DNA of 6,270 nucleotides from Oscillospiraceae bacterium (GCA_031272845.1 JAISTA010000092.1:1-6270), one strand, 5' to 3'. Numbered from the stretch's first letter, positions 1-5,797 are shown. Made by a program: numbers and translations. Notes: a model not told the origin generated them from the sequence alone.

Positions 1-414
1 CGTCTTTTTCACGCCGTGCGTTATAATCGGGTAGCCGTTTAGCTTCATTGTGCCGGTTTTAATGCTGTCCTCAAGTCCCTGGCGGGCGCGGTCGAGCTGC
101 AAATTTCTCGTATACGCGTCCGTTGTAAACGGAAAAAGCCGCACGCCAACTGAATTCAGCGACTGAAGCAGCTTTTTTTCCTCCTCAATAACCGGAACTC
201 CGGAGCGCGGAAAAAGTCCGACCTTGCCGCGCGCCTTGAAGTCCGCGAGGGCTTTTGTAAAATTCTTGCCGTCCGGCAGTGATTTTTGGAACTCGACGGC
301 TTCCGTCAAATCAATTTCAGCCGCAGCCTCCGGCGCGGGCGCAAGCACCCTCGGGCGCAGCTTTGTTAGAAAGGTGTCCTCGTCTATGCGCTGCTGCTTA
401 ACTTCTGTATTCAT
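1..414 (-). CDS. glmE: Glutamate mutase (methylaspartate mutase) epsilon subunit, N-terminal 138 residues; gene runs off the left edge
   Basis: The large subunit of adenosylcobalamin-dependent glutamate mutase interconverts L-glutamate and (2S,3S)-3-methylaspartate, the first step of the methylaspartate route of glutamate fermentation; it works with a small B12-binding sigma subunit. The translation starts MNTEVKQQRIDEDTF and aligns well, from memory, with Clostridium cochlearium GlmE: DLTEAVEFQKSLPDGKNF, then FPRSGV, then TTDAYTRN, then LNGYPIITHGVK. Two of the three substrate-gripping arginines of the family (Arg66 and Arg100 in C. cochlearium) correspond to Arg70 and Arg103 here; the third lies beyond the window. 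The family is about 480 residues, so roughly 70% of the gene is missing because of the window edge, with no internal stop. ATG at 414 has a GAGGT Shine-Dalgarno 7 nt upstream. It follows csaB by 57 nt on the same strand. No sigma subunit (mutS/glmS), mutL or methylaspartate ammonia-lyase gene is visible upstream, so they may lie further downstream. Confidence 0.85.
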   Translation of the reverse strand, partial: MNTEVKQQRIDEDTFLTKLRPRVLAPAPEAAAEIDLTEAVEFQKSLPDGKNFTKALADFKARGKVGLFPRSGVPVIEEEKKLLQSLNSVGVRLFPFTTDAYTRNLQLDRARQGLEDSIKTGTMKLNGYPIITHGVKKT

Positions 415-420
415 TATATT

Positions 421-426
421 ACCTCA
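421..426 (-). promoter_or_regulatory. Ribosome binding site of the glutamate mutase gene
   Basis: On the minus strand the sequence reads TGAGGTAATATAATG, a strong GAGG core 7 nt before the ATG at 414. The TGA at its left edge is also the first stop that csaB would meet if its TAG were read through. Confidence 0.75.
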
Positions 427-445
427 TTTTTTCGGCGGAGCAAAG

Positions 446-461
446 CCGTCCTCCGGGACGG
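446..461 (-). other. Perfect 6-bp stem-loop between csaB and the glutamate mutase gene
   Basis: The minus strand carries CCGTCC, loop CGGA, GGACGG. It starts 10 nt after the csaB TAG stop. Only three T follow the stem closely, so it is not a convincing rho-independent terminator. The loop bases CGGA could instead pair with TCCG at 439-436, an alternative 5-bp pairing with 451-455. It may be an mRNA-processing or attenuation element; the role is not known from sequence. Confidence 0.4.
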
Positions 462-471
462 TGCAGTGGGG

Positions 472-1575
472 CTATGCCTCAAGAATCAGCGCCTTAATCG
501 CCTCGGAATTCACTTTTTCCGCGTTTTGCAGTCTATTTCTTGCCTCGCGCAGCCGTTCACCGAATTCGTCAGACAGCGCACGGTCTATTATCTCCTCAAG
601 GCGCGTCTCAGACATTTCGCCGAGCGGCAGCCACGTCGGCAGCTCCGCGTAGTCCATAAAGCCCGCGACCTTCGGGTCATACGAAATGCCGACGACAGGG
701 ATTCCGGCGGCGGCGGCCATAATCAGCCCGTGCAGGCGTACGGAAAGACAGACGCGGGCGTTTTTTATCGCGTCAAAAACCTCGCCCGGCGTTTTAACCG
801 TCTGCATATTGGTGTACGGCACTCCGGGATATTTTTCGTCCAAAACGGCGGAGACCTCCGCCGCAATCTCAAAGTCTTTCGGGTTAAGCGGTAAAAAACA
901 CGGCGTTAAACCATATTTTCGGTGCATATACGCGGCACAATCGGCAAGCGTCTCCACCTTTTCCTTAATCCCGCCCCAGGAGCGCAGGATAAAAAGCGCG
1001 AAATCGCGGGTTTCGCTCTCCCCTGCGCCAAGAAAATCCGCGTTTTCGGAAAATACAAAGTCCGCCGCAAGTAAAACCTCCGGGCGGCTCACGCGCAAAT
1101 TGTCAAGCTCGGAGATTGAAATTCTGTCCCGCAGAGTGATTTTTTCAACGCAGCGGTTAACCACAACGCGCGTTAAGTACCTGTTCAGCCGGCCCGTTAC
1201 AGGCCCGATTCCGCAGCCGCCCATAAGCACCCGCGCCCCGCAGAGCTTTGCCGCCGCAATCAAAAACAGGTAATACCATAAGGAGCGCGAGCTTGTCGCG
1301 TCCTGAATCAGGCTGCCGCCGCCGGAGATGAACAAACGCGCGTGTTTTGCCGCGCGGATAAAGCCGCCGATCCCGAATTTCGCGACGACCTCAACGCCAA
1401 AGCGCCCGGCTGTTTTCTCCGGCGCCGTCGTCACAACGGTTATCGGCTCGTCGGTTATCCCGCGCAGCTCGGACAGCATGGCCTCCAGAATCGCCTCGTC
1501 GCCAAGATTGTCCATTCCGAAAGCGCCGCCGATAATAATTCCGCGTCTATTTTGTTTTTGACGGCTTTTTTTCAC
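472..1575 (-). CDS. csaB: Polysaccharide pyruvyl transferase CsaB
   Basis: CsaB transfers a pyruvyl ketal group from phosphoenolpyruvate to N-acetylmannosamine in the secondary cell-wall polymer, creating the ligand for SLH-domain (S-layer) proteins; it acts in the cytoplasm on lipid-linked precursor. The 367-residue product has the family layout: a Rossmann-like start IIIGGAFGMDNLGDEAIL (residues 13-30), GGGSLIQD (85-92), GCGIGPV (120-126), and the conserved SVRLHG (278-283) with GISYDPKVAGF (296-306). Length is typical for the family. There is no signal peptide. The start is GTG at 1575, immediately after and in the same frame as the TAG stop of fprA; no Shine-Dalgarno is visible (upstream reads CTCGCGCAAATATAG), so translation is probably coupled to fprA. 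GTG is the only standard start before the conserved N-terminus. The gene ends with TAG at 474-472. Presence of CsaB implies that this organism makes SLH-anchored surface proteins, which is an inference. Confidence 0.9.
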   Translation of the reverse strand: MKKSRQKQNRRGIIIGGAFGMDNLGDEAILEAMLSELRGITDEPITVVTTAPEKTAGRFGVEVVAKFGIGGFIRAAKHARLFISGGGSLIQDATSSRSLWYYLFLIAAAKLCGARVLMGGCGIGPVTGRLNRYLTRVVVNRCVEKITLRDRISISELDNLRVSRPEVLLAADFVFSENADFLGAGESETRDFALFILRSWGGIKEKVETLADCAAYMHRKYGLTPCFLPLNPKDFEIAAEVSAVLDEKYPGVPYTNMQTVKTPGEVFDAIKNARVCLSVRLHGLIMAAAAGIPVVGISYDPKVAGFMDYAELPTWLPLGEMSETRLEEIIDRALSDEFGERLREARNRLQNAEKVNSEAIKALILEA

Positions 1576-2763
1576 CTATATTTGCGCGAGCTTTTCAGCA
1601 AGCGCGGTCAGCTGACCTAAATTCTCATCTGTAACAGAGGATTTCAGCGTTATCGCGCCGGCCTCCTCCCAACCGAGCTTTTCTGTTATATCCCGCATTT
1701 TTTTAGCGGCCATCGGCCCCCACGTTCCGTTTTCGATGTAGGCGGCGACTCGATTTTTCAGGCCGTGCTCCGCAATTTTGCGCAAAAGCGCGTCCATCTG
1801 CGGAAACAGCCCGCCGTCAATTGTCGGTGCGGCAAACACGAGCTTTTTCGCGCGGAAGGCCTCCGCCAAAAGCTCCGGCGCGGGCGTAATGGCCGCGTCG
1901 TAAACCCGCACCTCGGCGCCCTTTTCGCGCAAAAGCGCCGCCAGAATGTTGCAGGCGTTCTCCGTCCCGCCGTATACGGAGGCGTAGGCGATAACAACGC
2001 CGTCGTCCTCCGGCGTATAGCTCGCCCATTTTTGGTATTTTTCAAATATGCCGCCGATATTCTCTCGCCAGACAAAGCCGTGCAGCGGCAAAATCATTGA
2101 AATCGGCAGCTGAATCGCCTTTTCGAGCAGCGCCGTTACAGGCGCGCCGTATTTGCCGACGATGTTCGTGTAGTACCTGCGCGCCTCGGCAAGGTGCGTT
2201 TCCATAAAGCGCACCTCGTCTGCAAAAACCGCGCCGTCTCCCGCGCCGAAGGTGCCGAACGCGTCAGCCGAAAACAGCAGATTAAAGTTCAGGTCGTAGG
2301 ATACGATAACCTCGGGCCAGTGCACCATAGGCGCGGCAACAAACGTCAGCTTGTGCGCGCCAAGCTCCAAAACAGCACCCTCGGTTATCACTTTCGTGTT
2401 GTTTTTCGGCGTATACCCGAAAAACTGCACGATAAGGTCGAGTGTTTTCTGAGTACAGACAAGCCTTGCGTCAGGATATTTGGCAAGAACAGCCTCAATA
2501 GCGGCAGAGTGATCCGGCTCCATATGCTGAACAAGCAAAAAGTCCAGTCCGCGCCCGTCAAGCGCGTATTCAAGGTTCTCCAGAAACTGCTTTTGCTGCG
2601 ACGCGTCCACCGTGTCGACGACGCAGGTCTTGAGATCAGAAATAAGGTATGAGTTGTAGGTCACGCCGCGCGGCACGGCGTATGCCGACTCGAACAGCGC
2701 GAGCCGCCGGTCCTGCGAGCCGATCCATGTAATATCCTGCGTAATTTTTCGTGTGCAGTGCAT
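1576..2763 (-). CDS. fprA: A-type flavoprotein (flavodiiron protein, FprA/ROO family)
   Basis: Flavodiiron proteins are cytoplasmic enzymes that reduce O2 to water and/or NO to N2O, protecting anaerobes from oxidative and nitrosative stress; electrons come from rubredoxin or a rubredoxin-like partner. The 395-residue product has a metallo-beta-lactamase-like domain (about 1-250) with all diiron ligands: His80, Glu82, Asp84, His148, Asp167 and His228, nearly the same numbering as Moorella FprA. The HxExDH block reads HMEPDHSA. A flavodoxin domain follows (about 256-395), with FMN-loop residues SVYGGTENA (262-270). Length is normal for the minimal two-domain class, with no rubredoxin or flavin-reductase extension. 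ATG at 2763 has CGGAG 11 nt upstream. The gene starts 36 nt after nrdG and ends with TAG directly abutting the csaB GTG. No rubredoxin gene is seen next to it. Preference for O2 versus NO cannot be read from sequence. Confidence 0.93.
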   Translation of the reverse strand: MHCTRKITQDITWIGSQDRRLALFESAYAVPRGVTYNSYLISDLKTCVVDTVDASQQKQFLENLEYALDGRGLDFLLVQHMEPDHSAAIEAVLAKYPDARLVCTQKTLDLIVQFFGYTPKNNTKVITEGAVLELGAHKLTFVAAPMVHWPEVIVSYDLNFNLLFSADAFGTFGAGDGAVFADEVRFMETHLAEARRYYTNIVGKYGAPVTALLEKAIQLPISMILPLHGFVWRENIGGIFEKYQKWASYTPEDDGVVIAYASVYGGTENACNILAALLREKGAEVRVYDAAITPAPELLAEAFRAKKLVFAAPTIDGGLFPQMDALLRKIAEHGLKNRVAAYIENGTWGPMAAKKMRDITEKLGWEEAGAITLKSSVTDENLGQLTALAEKLAQI

Positions 2764-2799
2764 ATATATGTATACTCCGTAGTAAAAAAGTAAGTCGAA

Positions 2800-3303
2800 T
2801 CAGTCCGGAAGCGTCACGACAGCGCCGGAATCCCGCGATTGCTTCACGTCGATCAGCCGCTGGTTGCGGCTTCCCCGGAATTTTATGCCGAGCGACTTTT
2901 CCGCCTCGCTAAACCGCCCGTCAACCAGCACATCGGTCATGTCAAGAAGCCTTGCCGCCGCGCCGTCCGTTTCGGCAAGCGCCAATAGCTCATCCCAGGT
3001 AAAGCCAGAATATGTCCAAACGTTCAGCCCGGCCTCTCGCGCCCCCGCCGCAAGCTCGGCGCAGGCCGCCGCCTGCAAAAACGGCTCTCCGCCCGTTAGC
3101 GTAACGCCGTCCGTCAGCGGATTTTCAAGAATCTCACGCAAAACATCCCCGGCGTCGCGTCGCGTCCCGCCGTTTTCATCCCAGGACTGCGGGTTGTGGC
3201 AGGCGGGACACGCGTGGCGGCAGCCCTGCGTGAACACGGCGCACCGAAAGCCCGGCCCGTCCACAATAGAGTCCTGAACTATCCCCGCGATTTGAATATC
3301 CAT
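2800..3303 (-). CDS. nrdG: Anaerobic ribonucleoside-triphosphate reductase activating protein (radical SAM)
   Basis: NrdG is a radical-SAM enzyme that uses a [4Fe-4S] cluster and S-adenosylmethionine to create the glycyl radical of the class III ribonucleotide reductase NrdD, needed for dNTP synthesis without oxygen. The product (167 residues from the chosen start) has the family opening IAGIVQDSIVDGPGFR, the CX3CX2C cluster motif GCRHACPACHNP (Cys28, Cys32, Cys35), the SAM-contact LTGGEPFLQ segment, YSGFTWDEL, and the terminal FRGSRNQRLIDV block. I chose ATG at 3303 rather than the longer GTG at 3339 because it matches the family N-terminus, has a GAGG Shine-Dalgarno 5 nt upstream, and removes an overlap with cysS. 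The stop is TGA. The partner nrdD is not in the window, so it is presumably elsewhere in the genome. The gene is co-directional with cysS (20-nt gap) and fprA (36-nt gap). Confidence 0.92.
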   Translation of the reverse strand: MDIQIAGIVQDSIVDGPGFRCAVFTQGCRHACPACHNPQSWDENGGTRRDAGDVLREILENPLTDGVTLTGGEPFLQAAACAELAAGAREAGLNVWTYSGFTWDELLALAETDGAAARLLDMTDVLVDGRFSEAEKSLGIKFRGSRNQRLIDVKQSRDSGAVVTLPD

Positions 3304-3306
3304 ACG

Positions 3307-3313
3307 CCCCTCT
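3307..3313 (-). promoter_or_regulatory. Ribosome binding site that decides the nrdG start
   Basis: The minus strand reads AGAGGGGCGTATG. Its GAGG core (3312-3309) sits 5 nt before the ATG at 3303, and this supports the shorter NrdG start over the GTG at 3339 inside cysS. Confidence 0.65.
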
Positions 3314-3323
3314 ATCCGCGCCG

Positions 3324-4727
3324 TTACGCGCGCGACCACTTTGCGCCCTGCTTTGTGTCCTCAATTACAATACCGTTGTCCTTCAGGTAGTCGCGCAGCT
3401 CGTCTGATTTGGCAAAGTTTTTCTCTGCGCGGGCCTGTGCGCGCTCCTCAAGTAAGCGGTTGACCTCGTCGTCTGAAAGACCGCCGGGCGCGTCCTCCGG
3501 CAGGTCATAGATTATCCCGAGAACGGAGTTCATCGTGCCGTACAGCGCAAGCAGCGCTTTTGCGTCCGCGCGGGAGGTCTCAGCGTCCGCCAAACGCGCG
3601 TTGCCCTCGCGAATCGCGTCGAACCAGACGGCGACGGCGTTTGCCGTGTTAAAATCGTCCTCCAGCGCCTCACGGAATTTCTGCTCGTAGCCCGAAATTG
3701 CAGCCGCAAACGCGGTATCCATCGGCGTATCGCCGCCGTTTTCGGCAAGGAACGCGGCGTTGTCATACGCCGTTTGTATGCGCTTTAACGCGTTTTCGGC
3801 GCTGGTCAGAGCGTTTTCGGAATAGTCCAACGGTGAGCGGTAGGCGGACGAGACAATAAACATACGCAGCGTTTTGTAGCCGAATTTTTCGGCCGCGTCG
3901 CGCACGGTGAAGAAATTGCCCAGCGATTTGCCCATTTTCTCCTTGTCCACCGTTATAAAGCCGTTGTGCAGCCAGTAGTTCACAAACCTCTTGCCAGTCG
4001 CGCCCTCGGACTGCGCGGCTTCGTTTTCGTGGTGCGGAAAGGCGAGATCCTGCCCGCCGCCGTGAATGTCAAACGTCTCGCCCAGCAGCTTTGTGCTCAT
4101 AGCGGAACACTCAATGTGCCAGCCGGGCCGTCCCTGCCCCCAGGGCGATTCCCAAAACGGCTCGCCCGGCTTTGCCGCCTTCCACAGCGCAAAATCAGCC
4201 GGATTTTCCTTTTGCTCGCCCGGGTTTATCCTTGCTCCGGCAAGTAAATCCTCCTGCGCCTGATGAGACAGCTGCCCGTATTTCGGAAATTTTTCGGTTC
4301 TGTAATATACGTCTCCCCCGGCGGAGTACGCCAGTCCGTTTTCTATCAGCCGCTCGATTATCGCGATAATCTCCGGTATATTCTCCGTCGCGCGCGGGTG
4401 AAAGTCCGCCTCGCGCACGCCGAGACGCGCCGTGTCGTACCTGTACTCCTCGATAAAACGCTCGGTCAGCTCAGACCACAAAACGCCCTGCGCCTGCGCG
4501 GCGTTAATAATTTTATCGTCTATATCCGTAAAGTTCTGAACAAACGTGACCTTTTGCCCCAGATACTCAAAAAAACGCCGCAGGCAGTCGAATATTATGA
4601 CAGGTCTGGCATTCCCGATGTGGATATAGCTGTAAACCGTCGGTCCGCAGACGTACATTCCGACATGTCCCGGCTTTATCGGGATGAATTCTTCTTTTTT
4701 TAATGTAAGCGTATTGTAAAGGCGCAA
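3324..4727 (-). CDS. cysS: Cysteinyl-tRNA synthetase
   Basis: CysRS (class Ia, cytoplasmic) attaches cysteine to tRNA-Cys using ATP. The 467-residue product is full length. It opens MRLYNTLTLKKEEFIP as in the family. It has CGPTVYSYIHIGNARP (27-42) with the HIGH-type signature HIGN at 36-39, the zinc ligands Cys27, Cys207 (WHIECSAMS), His232 and Glu236 (FPHHENE), and the KMSKS loop as KMGKS at 264-268. The C-terminal DALR/anticodon-binding region follows, ending in LEERAQARAEKNFAKSDELRDYL, typical of CysRS. The start is TTG at 4727: it gives the expected first residue, and GGAG lies 11 nt upstream; the only nearby ATG (4737) is out of frame. The stop is TAA. It lies 55 nt after cysE, a pairing also known from the Bacillus gltX-cysE-cysS cluster, so serine acetylation and cysteine charging are made together. 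Confidence 0.97.
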   Translation of the reverse strand: MRLYNTLTLKKEEFIPIKPGHVGMYVCGPTVYSYIHIGNARPVIIFDCLRRFFEYLGQKVTFVQNFTDIDDKIINAAQAQGVLWSELTERFIEEYRYDTARLGVREADFHPRATENIPEIIAIIERLIENGLAYSAGGDVYYRTEKFPKYGQLSHQAQEDLLAGARINPGEQKENPADFALWKAAKPGEPFWESPWGQGRPGWHIECSAMSTKLLGETFDIHGGGQDLAFPHHENEAAQSEGATGKRFVNYWLHNGFITVDKEKMGKSLGNFFTVRDAAEKFGYKTLRMFIVSSAYRSPLDYSENALTSAENALKRIQTAYDNAAFLAENGGDTPMDTAFAAAISGYEQKFREALEDDFNTANAVAVWFDAIREGNARLADAETSRADAKALLALYGTMNSVLGIIYDLPEDAPGGLSDDEVNRLLEERAQARAEKNFAKSDELRDYLKDNGIVIEDTKQGAKWSRA

Positions 4728-4738
4728 GATCAGTCATT

Positions 4739-4742
4739 CTCC
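4739..4742 (-). promoter_or_regulatory. Ribosome binding site of cysS (supports TTG start)
   Basis: The minus strand reads TTTGGAGAATGACTGATCTTG. The GGAG is 11 nt before the TTG start, a slightly long spacing. The intervening ATG is out of frame and opens a different reading frame, so it is not the cysS start. Confidence 0.5.
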
Positions 4743-4782
4743 AAAGCGCAAAATATTATCAGCATATATAACAAGCAGGTTC

Positions 4783-5445
4783 TTATATCCCGCCGCCGTC
4801 AAAAAACACCTCAGCCGCCGCAACGCGCTGCTCAAGCAGCAAAAGCTGCTGCTCGATTGCCGAAAACTCGACGGATACCGGATCTTCATCGACAAGCTGG
4901 TCTACGTTTTTAACGTACTCCGGCTTTTTGTCCGCAATGCGCACAATCCTTGCCGGAACGCCGACGGCCGTTGAGTCCGGCGGAACGGCGCTCAGCACAA
5001 CGGCGCCTGAGGCAATACGCGAGTTATCGCCGACCGTAAACGGCCCGAGAACCTTCGCTCCGGAGCCTATAAGCACATTATTCCCAATTGTGGGGTGTCG
5101 CTTTCCCGTATCCTTTCCTGTCCCTCCGAGCGTTACGCCCTGATAAATCAGAACGTCGTCGCCGATTTCGGCGGTTTCACCGATAACAACGCCCATCCCG
5201 TGGTCAATAACGAACCTGCGGCCGATCGTCGCCCCCGGGTGGATCTCAATCCCCGTTCTTCTGCGCGACCACTGCGAAATAAGCCGCGCCAAAAAGAATC
5301 TTTTGTGTTTATACAAAAAATGGGAAATTCGGTATGCAATATAGGCGTGGACTCCTGGGTATAATAAAAACACTTGAATCCGCGAGGTCGCGGCAGGATC
5401 CCGCGAAAGATAAGCCGATATTGTTTCTGATAAATGGATTGACAT
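4783..5445 (-). CDS. cysE: Serine O-acetyltransferase
   Basis: CysE transfers acetyl from acetyl-CoA to L-serine, giving O-acetylserine, the acceptor for sulfide in cysteine synthesis (with CysK, not present here). The 220-residue product has a short helical N-terminal domain (SRDPAATSRIQVFLLYPGVHAYIAYRISHFLY, in the usual order, about residues 14-45) and a left-handed beta-helix of hexapeptide repeats (about 66-170). Catalytic-type residues match E. coli: His82 (His158 equivalent), His117 (His193 equivalent), and Glu67 at the Asp143 position, as in the GIEIHPGATIG version common in Bacillota. The acetyl-CoA region GVTLGGTGKDTGKRHP and VPARIVR are intact. A charged and leucine-rich tail (about 195-215) may form a coiled coil. 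It is the short Gram-positive form. ATG at 5445 is the first possible start after an in-frame TAA. The nearest Shine-Dalgarno-like AGAGG is about 20 nt away, which is unusually far. It is the first gene of the probable operon. Confidence 0.96.
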   Translation of the reverse strand: MSIHLSETISAYLSRDPAATSRIQVFLLYPGVHAYIAYRISHFLYKHKRFFLARLISQWSRRRTGIEIHPGATIGRRFVIDHGMGVVIGETAEIGDDVLIYQGVTLGGTGKDTGKRHPTIGNNVLIGSGAKVLGPFTVGDNSRIASGAVVLSAVPPDSTAVGVPARIVRIADKKPEYVKNVDQLVDEDPVSVEFSAIEQQLLLLEQRVAAAEVFFDGGGI

Positions 5446-5479
5446 AATCTGTTATAAAAAAACTACCTCTATTTTAATC

Positions 5480-5508
5480 AGTATATCATAGCGTTCTTTT
5501 TTTTGCAA
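5480..5508 (-). promoter_or_regulatory. Candidate sigma-A promoter of the cysE operon
   Basis: On the minus strand, TTGCAA (5508-5503, 4 of 6 to TTGACA) is followed after exactly 17 nt by TATACT (5485-5480, 5 of 6 to TATAAT). Transcription would begin near 5473, leaving a leader of about 28 nt before the cysE ATG. That is too short for a T-box or S-box riboswitch. Confidence 0.5.
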
Positions 5509-5521
5509 GTAATCTTTGCAA
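5502..5521. repeat. Two TTTGCAA heptamers, 13 nt apart, over the cysE -35 region
   Basis: TTTGCAA occurs at 5502-5508 and 5515-5521, and a related TTTGCG follows at 5523-5528. The first copy contains the candidate -35 hexamer of cysE. The spacing is slightly more than one helical turn. They could be operator half-sites, or chance in AT-rich DNA; no regulator is identified. Confidence 0.3.
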
Positions 5522-5570
5522 ATTTGCGTTTTTCGTCTTTTGCCCGCTATATTTGACGCAATGCGTAACA

Positions 5571-5588
5571 TTGTAACAAATTCGTAAT
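5571..5588 (+). promoter_or_regulatory. Pho-box-like direct repeat upstream of the response regulator
   Basis: TTGTAACAAATTCGTAAT fits the 7-4-7 layout of a PhoB-type box and matches 13 of 18 positions of the E. coli consensus CTGTCATAWAWCTGTMAY. A further GTAACA copy precedes it at 5565-5570, out of the 11-nt register. Possible -10 elements follow at 5591-5596 (TATACT) and 5611-5616. Its position upstream of an OmpR/PhoB-type regulator would suit autoregulation, which is an inference. Confidence 0.35.
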
Positions 5589-5607
5589 GCTATACTGCAC
5601 AAAAATA

Positions 5608-5616
5608 TGTCATAAT
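5608..5616 (+). promoter_or_regulatory. Candidate extended -10 promoter of the response regulator
   Basis: TGTCATAAT combines the TG extension with CATAAT (5 of 6 to TATAAT). No good -35 lies 16-18 nt upstream, consistent with an extended -10 or an activated promoter. It would give a leader of about 175 nt. TATACT at 5591-5596 is the competing choice. Confidence 0.35.
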
Positions 5617-5760
5617 GTATACGTAATAATTACAAGAATAAACTATAACAGTTGTACGCGTAAGCTATATAGCCGGCTGAACAAGACGCGGTACTATTTC
5701 AAAGAATAAAAGCTCCGCCAAAAGCGGATGCACGGCGCGCGGACATGCGTCATCGTTTTA

Positions 5761-5777
5761 CATATGCCCAGCATATG
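5761..5777 (+). other. Perfect 7-bp hairpin just upstream of the response-regulator ribosome binding site
   Basis: CATATGC, loop CCA, GCATATG. The stem ends 3 nt before the GGGGAGG ribosome binding site. It also contains two ATG triplets (5764 and 5775), both out of frame with the gene and without their own Shine-Dalgarno. It may modulate translation initiation; it is not a terminator, since no T-run follows. Confidence 0.4.
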
Positions 5778-5780
5778 GCG

Positions 5781-5787
5781 GGGAGGA
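5781..5787 (+). promoter_or_regulatory. Ribosome binding site of the response regulator
   Basis: GGGAGGA, a strong Shine-Dalgarno, lies 10 nt before the ATG at 5798. This fixes the start and excludes the out-of-frame ATGs at 5764 and 5775. Confidence 0.75.
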
Positions 5788-5797
5788 CAGTATTCCA

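Larger units (their letters stand above)
5446..5797. other. 352-nt AT-rich divergent intergenic region between cysE and the response regulator
   Basis: No protein gene or recognisable RNA gene was found here. The left third carries a likely leftward promoter for cysE and two TTTGCAA repeats. The middle carries GTAACA-type repeats and possible rightward -10 elements. The right part is a probable leader of about 175-200 nt for the response regulator, with small inverted repeats: GCTATATAGC at 5664-5673, TCCGC/GCGGA at 5714-5728, and a 7-bp hairpin at 5761-5777. I saw no riboswitch class I could name. Confidence 0.6.

Noticed and set aside
264..268. KMGKS instead of KMSKS in CysS (residues 264-268 of that protein, window about 3924-3938)
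   Set aside because: A small residue at the third position is a tolerated variation of this loop, and every other catalytic and zinc residue is intact, so I do not regard it as a functional oddity. The coordinates given here are residue numbers.
446..461. Stem-loop after csaB as a rho-independent terminator
   Set aside because: The stem is only 6 bp and is followed by just three T, and the next gene continues 32 nt further with a strong ribosome binding site.
686..1273. Long plus-strand open frame opposite csaB (195 codons), plus similar ones at 224-652, 466-894 and 1328-1620
   Set aside because: They are antisense to csaB or the glutamate mutase gene, have Ser/Arg/Ala-rich compositions with no recognisable motifs, and arise from the codon bias of the real gene on the minus strand.
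3304..3339. Longer NrdG start at GTG 3339 adding MVARVTARIEGR
   Set aside because: It overlaps the cysS end, has no clear Shine-Dalgarno, and the extension is absent from the family pattern; ATG 3303 has GAGG at 5 nt.
4263..4703. Plus-strand open frame of 146 codons opposite cysS, and others at 2194-2652, 2864-3277 and 3966-4247
   Set aside because: Each lies fully opposite a confidently identified gene with all family motifs; none shows a Shine-Dalgarno plus a credible protein.
5680..5700. CGCGGTACT at 5687-5695, which on the minus strand reads AGTACCGCG and recalls the T-box core GGTACCGCG expected before cysE/cysS
   Set aside because: The flanking AGGGTGG part of the T-box is missing, no terminator/antiterminator follows, it is about 240 nt from cysE, and the better promoter candidate lies between it and the gene.
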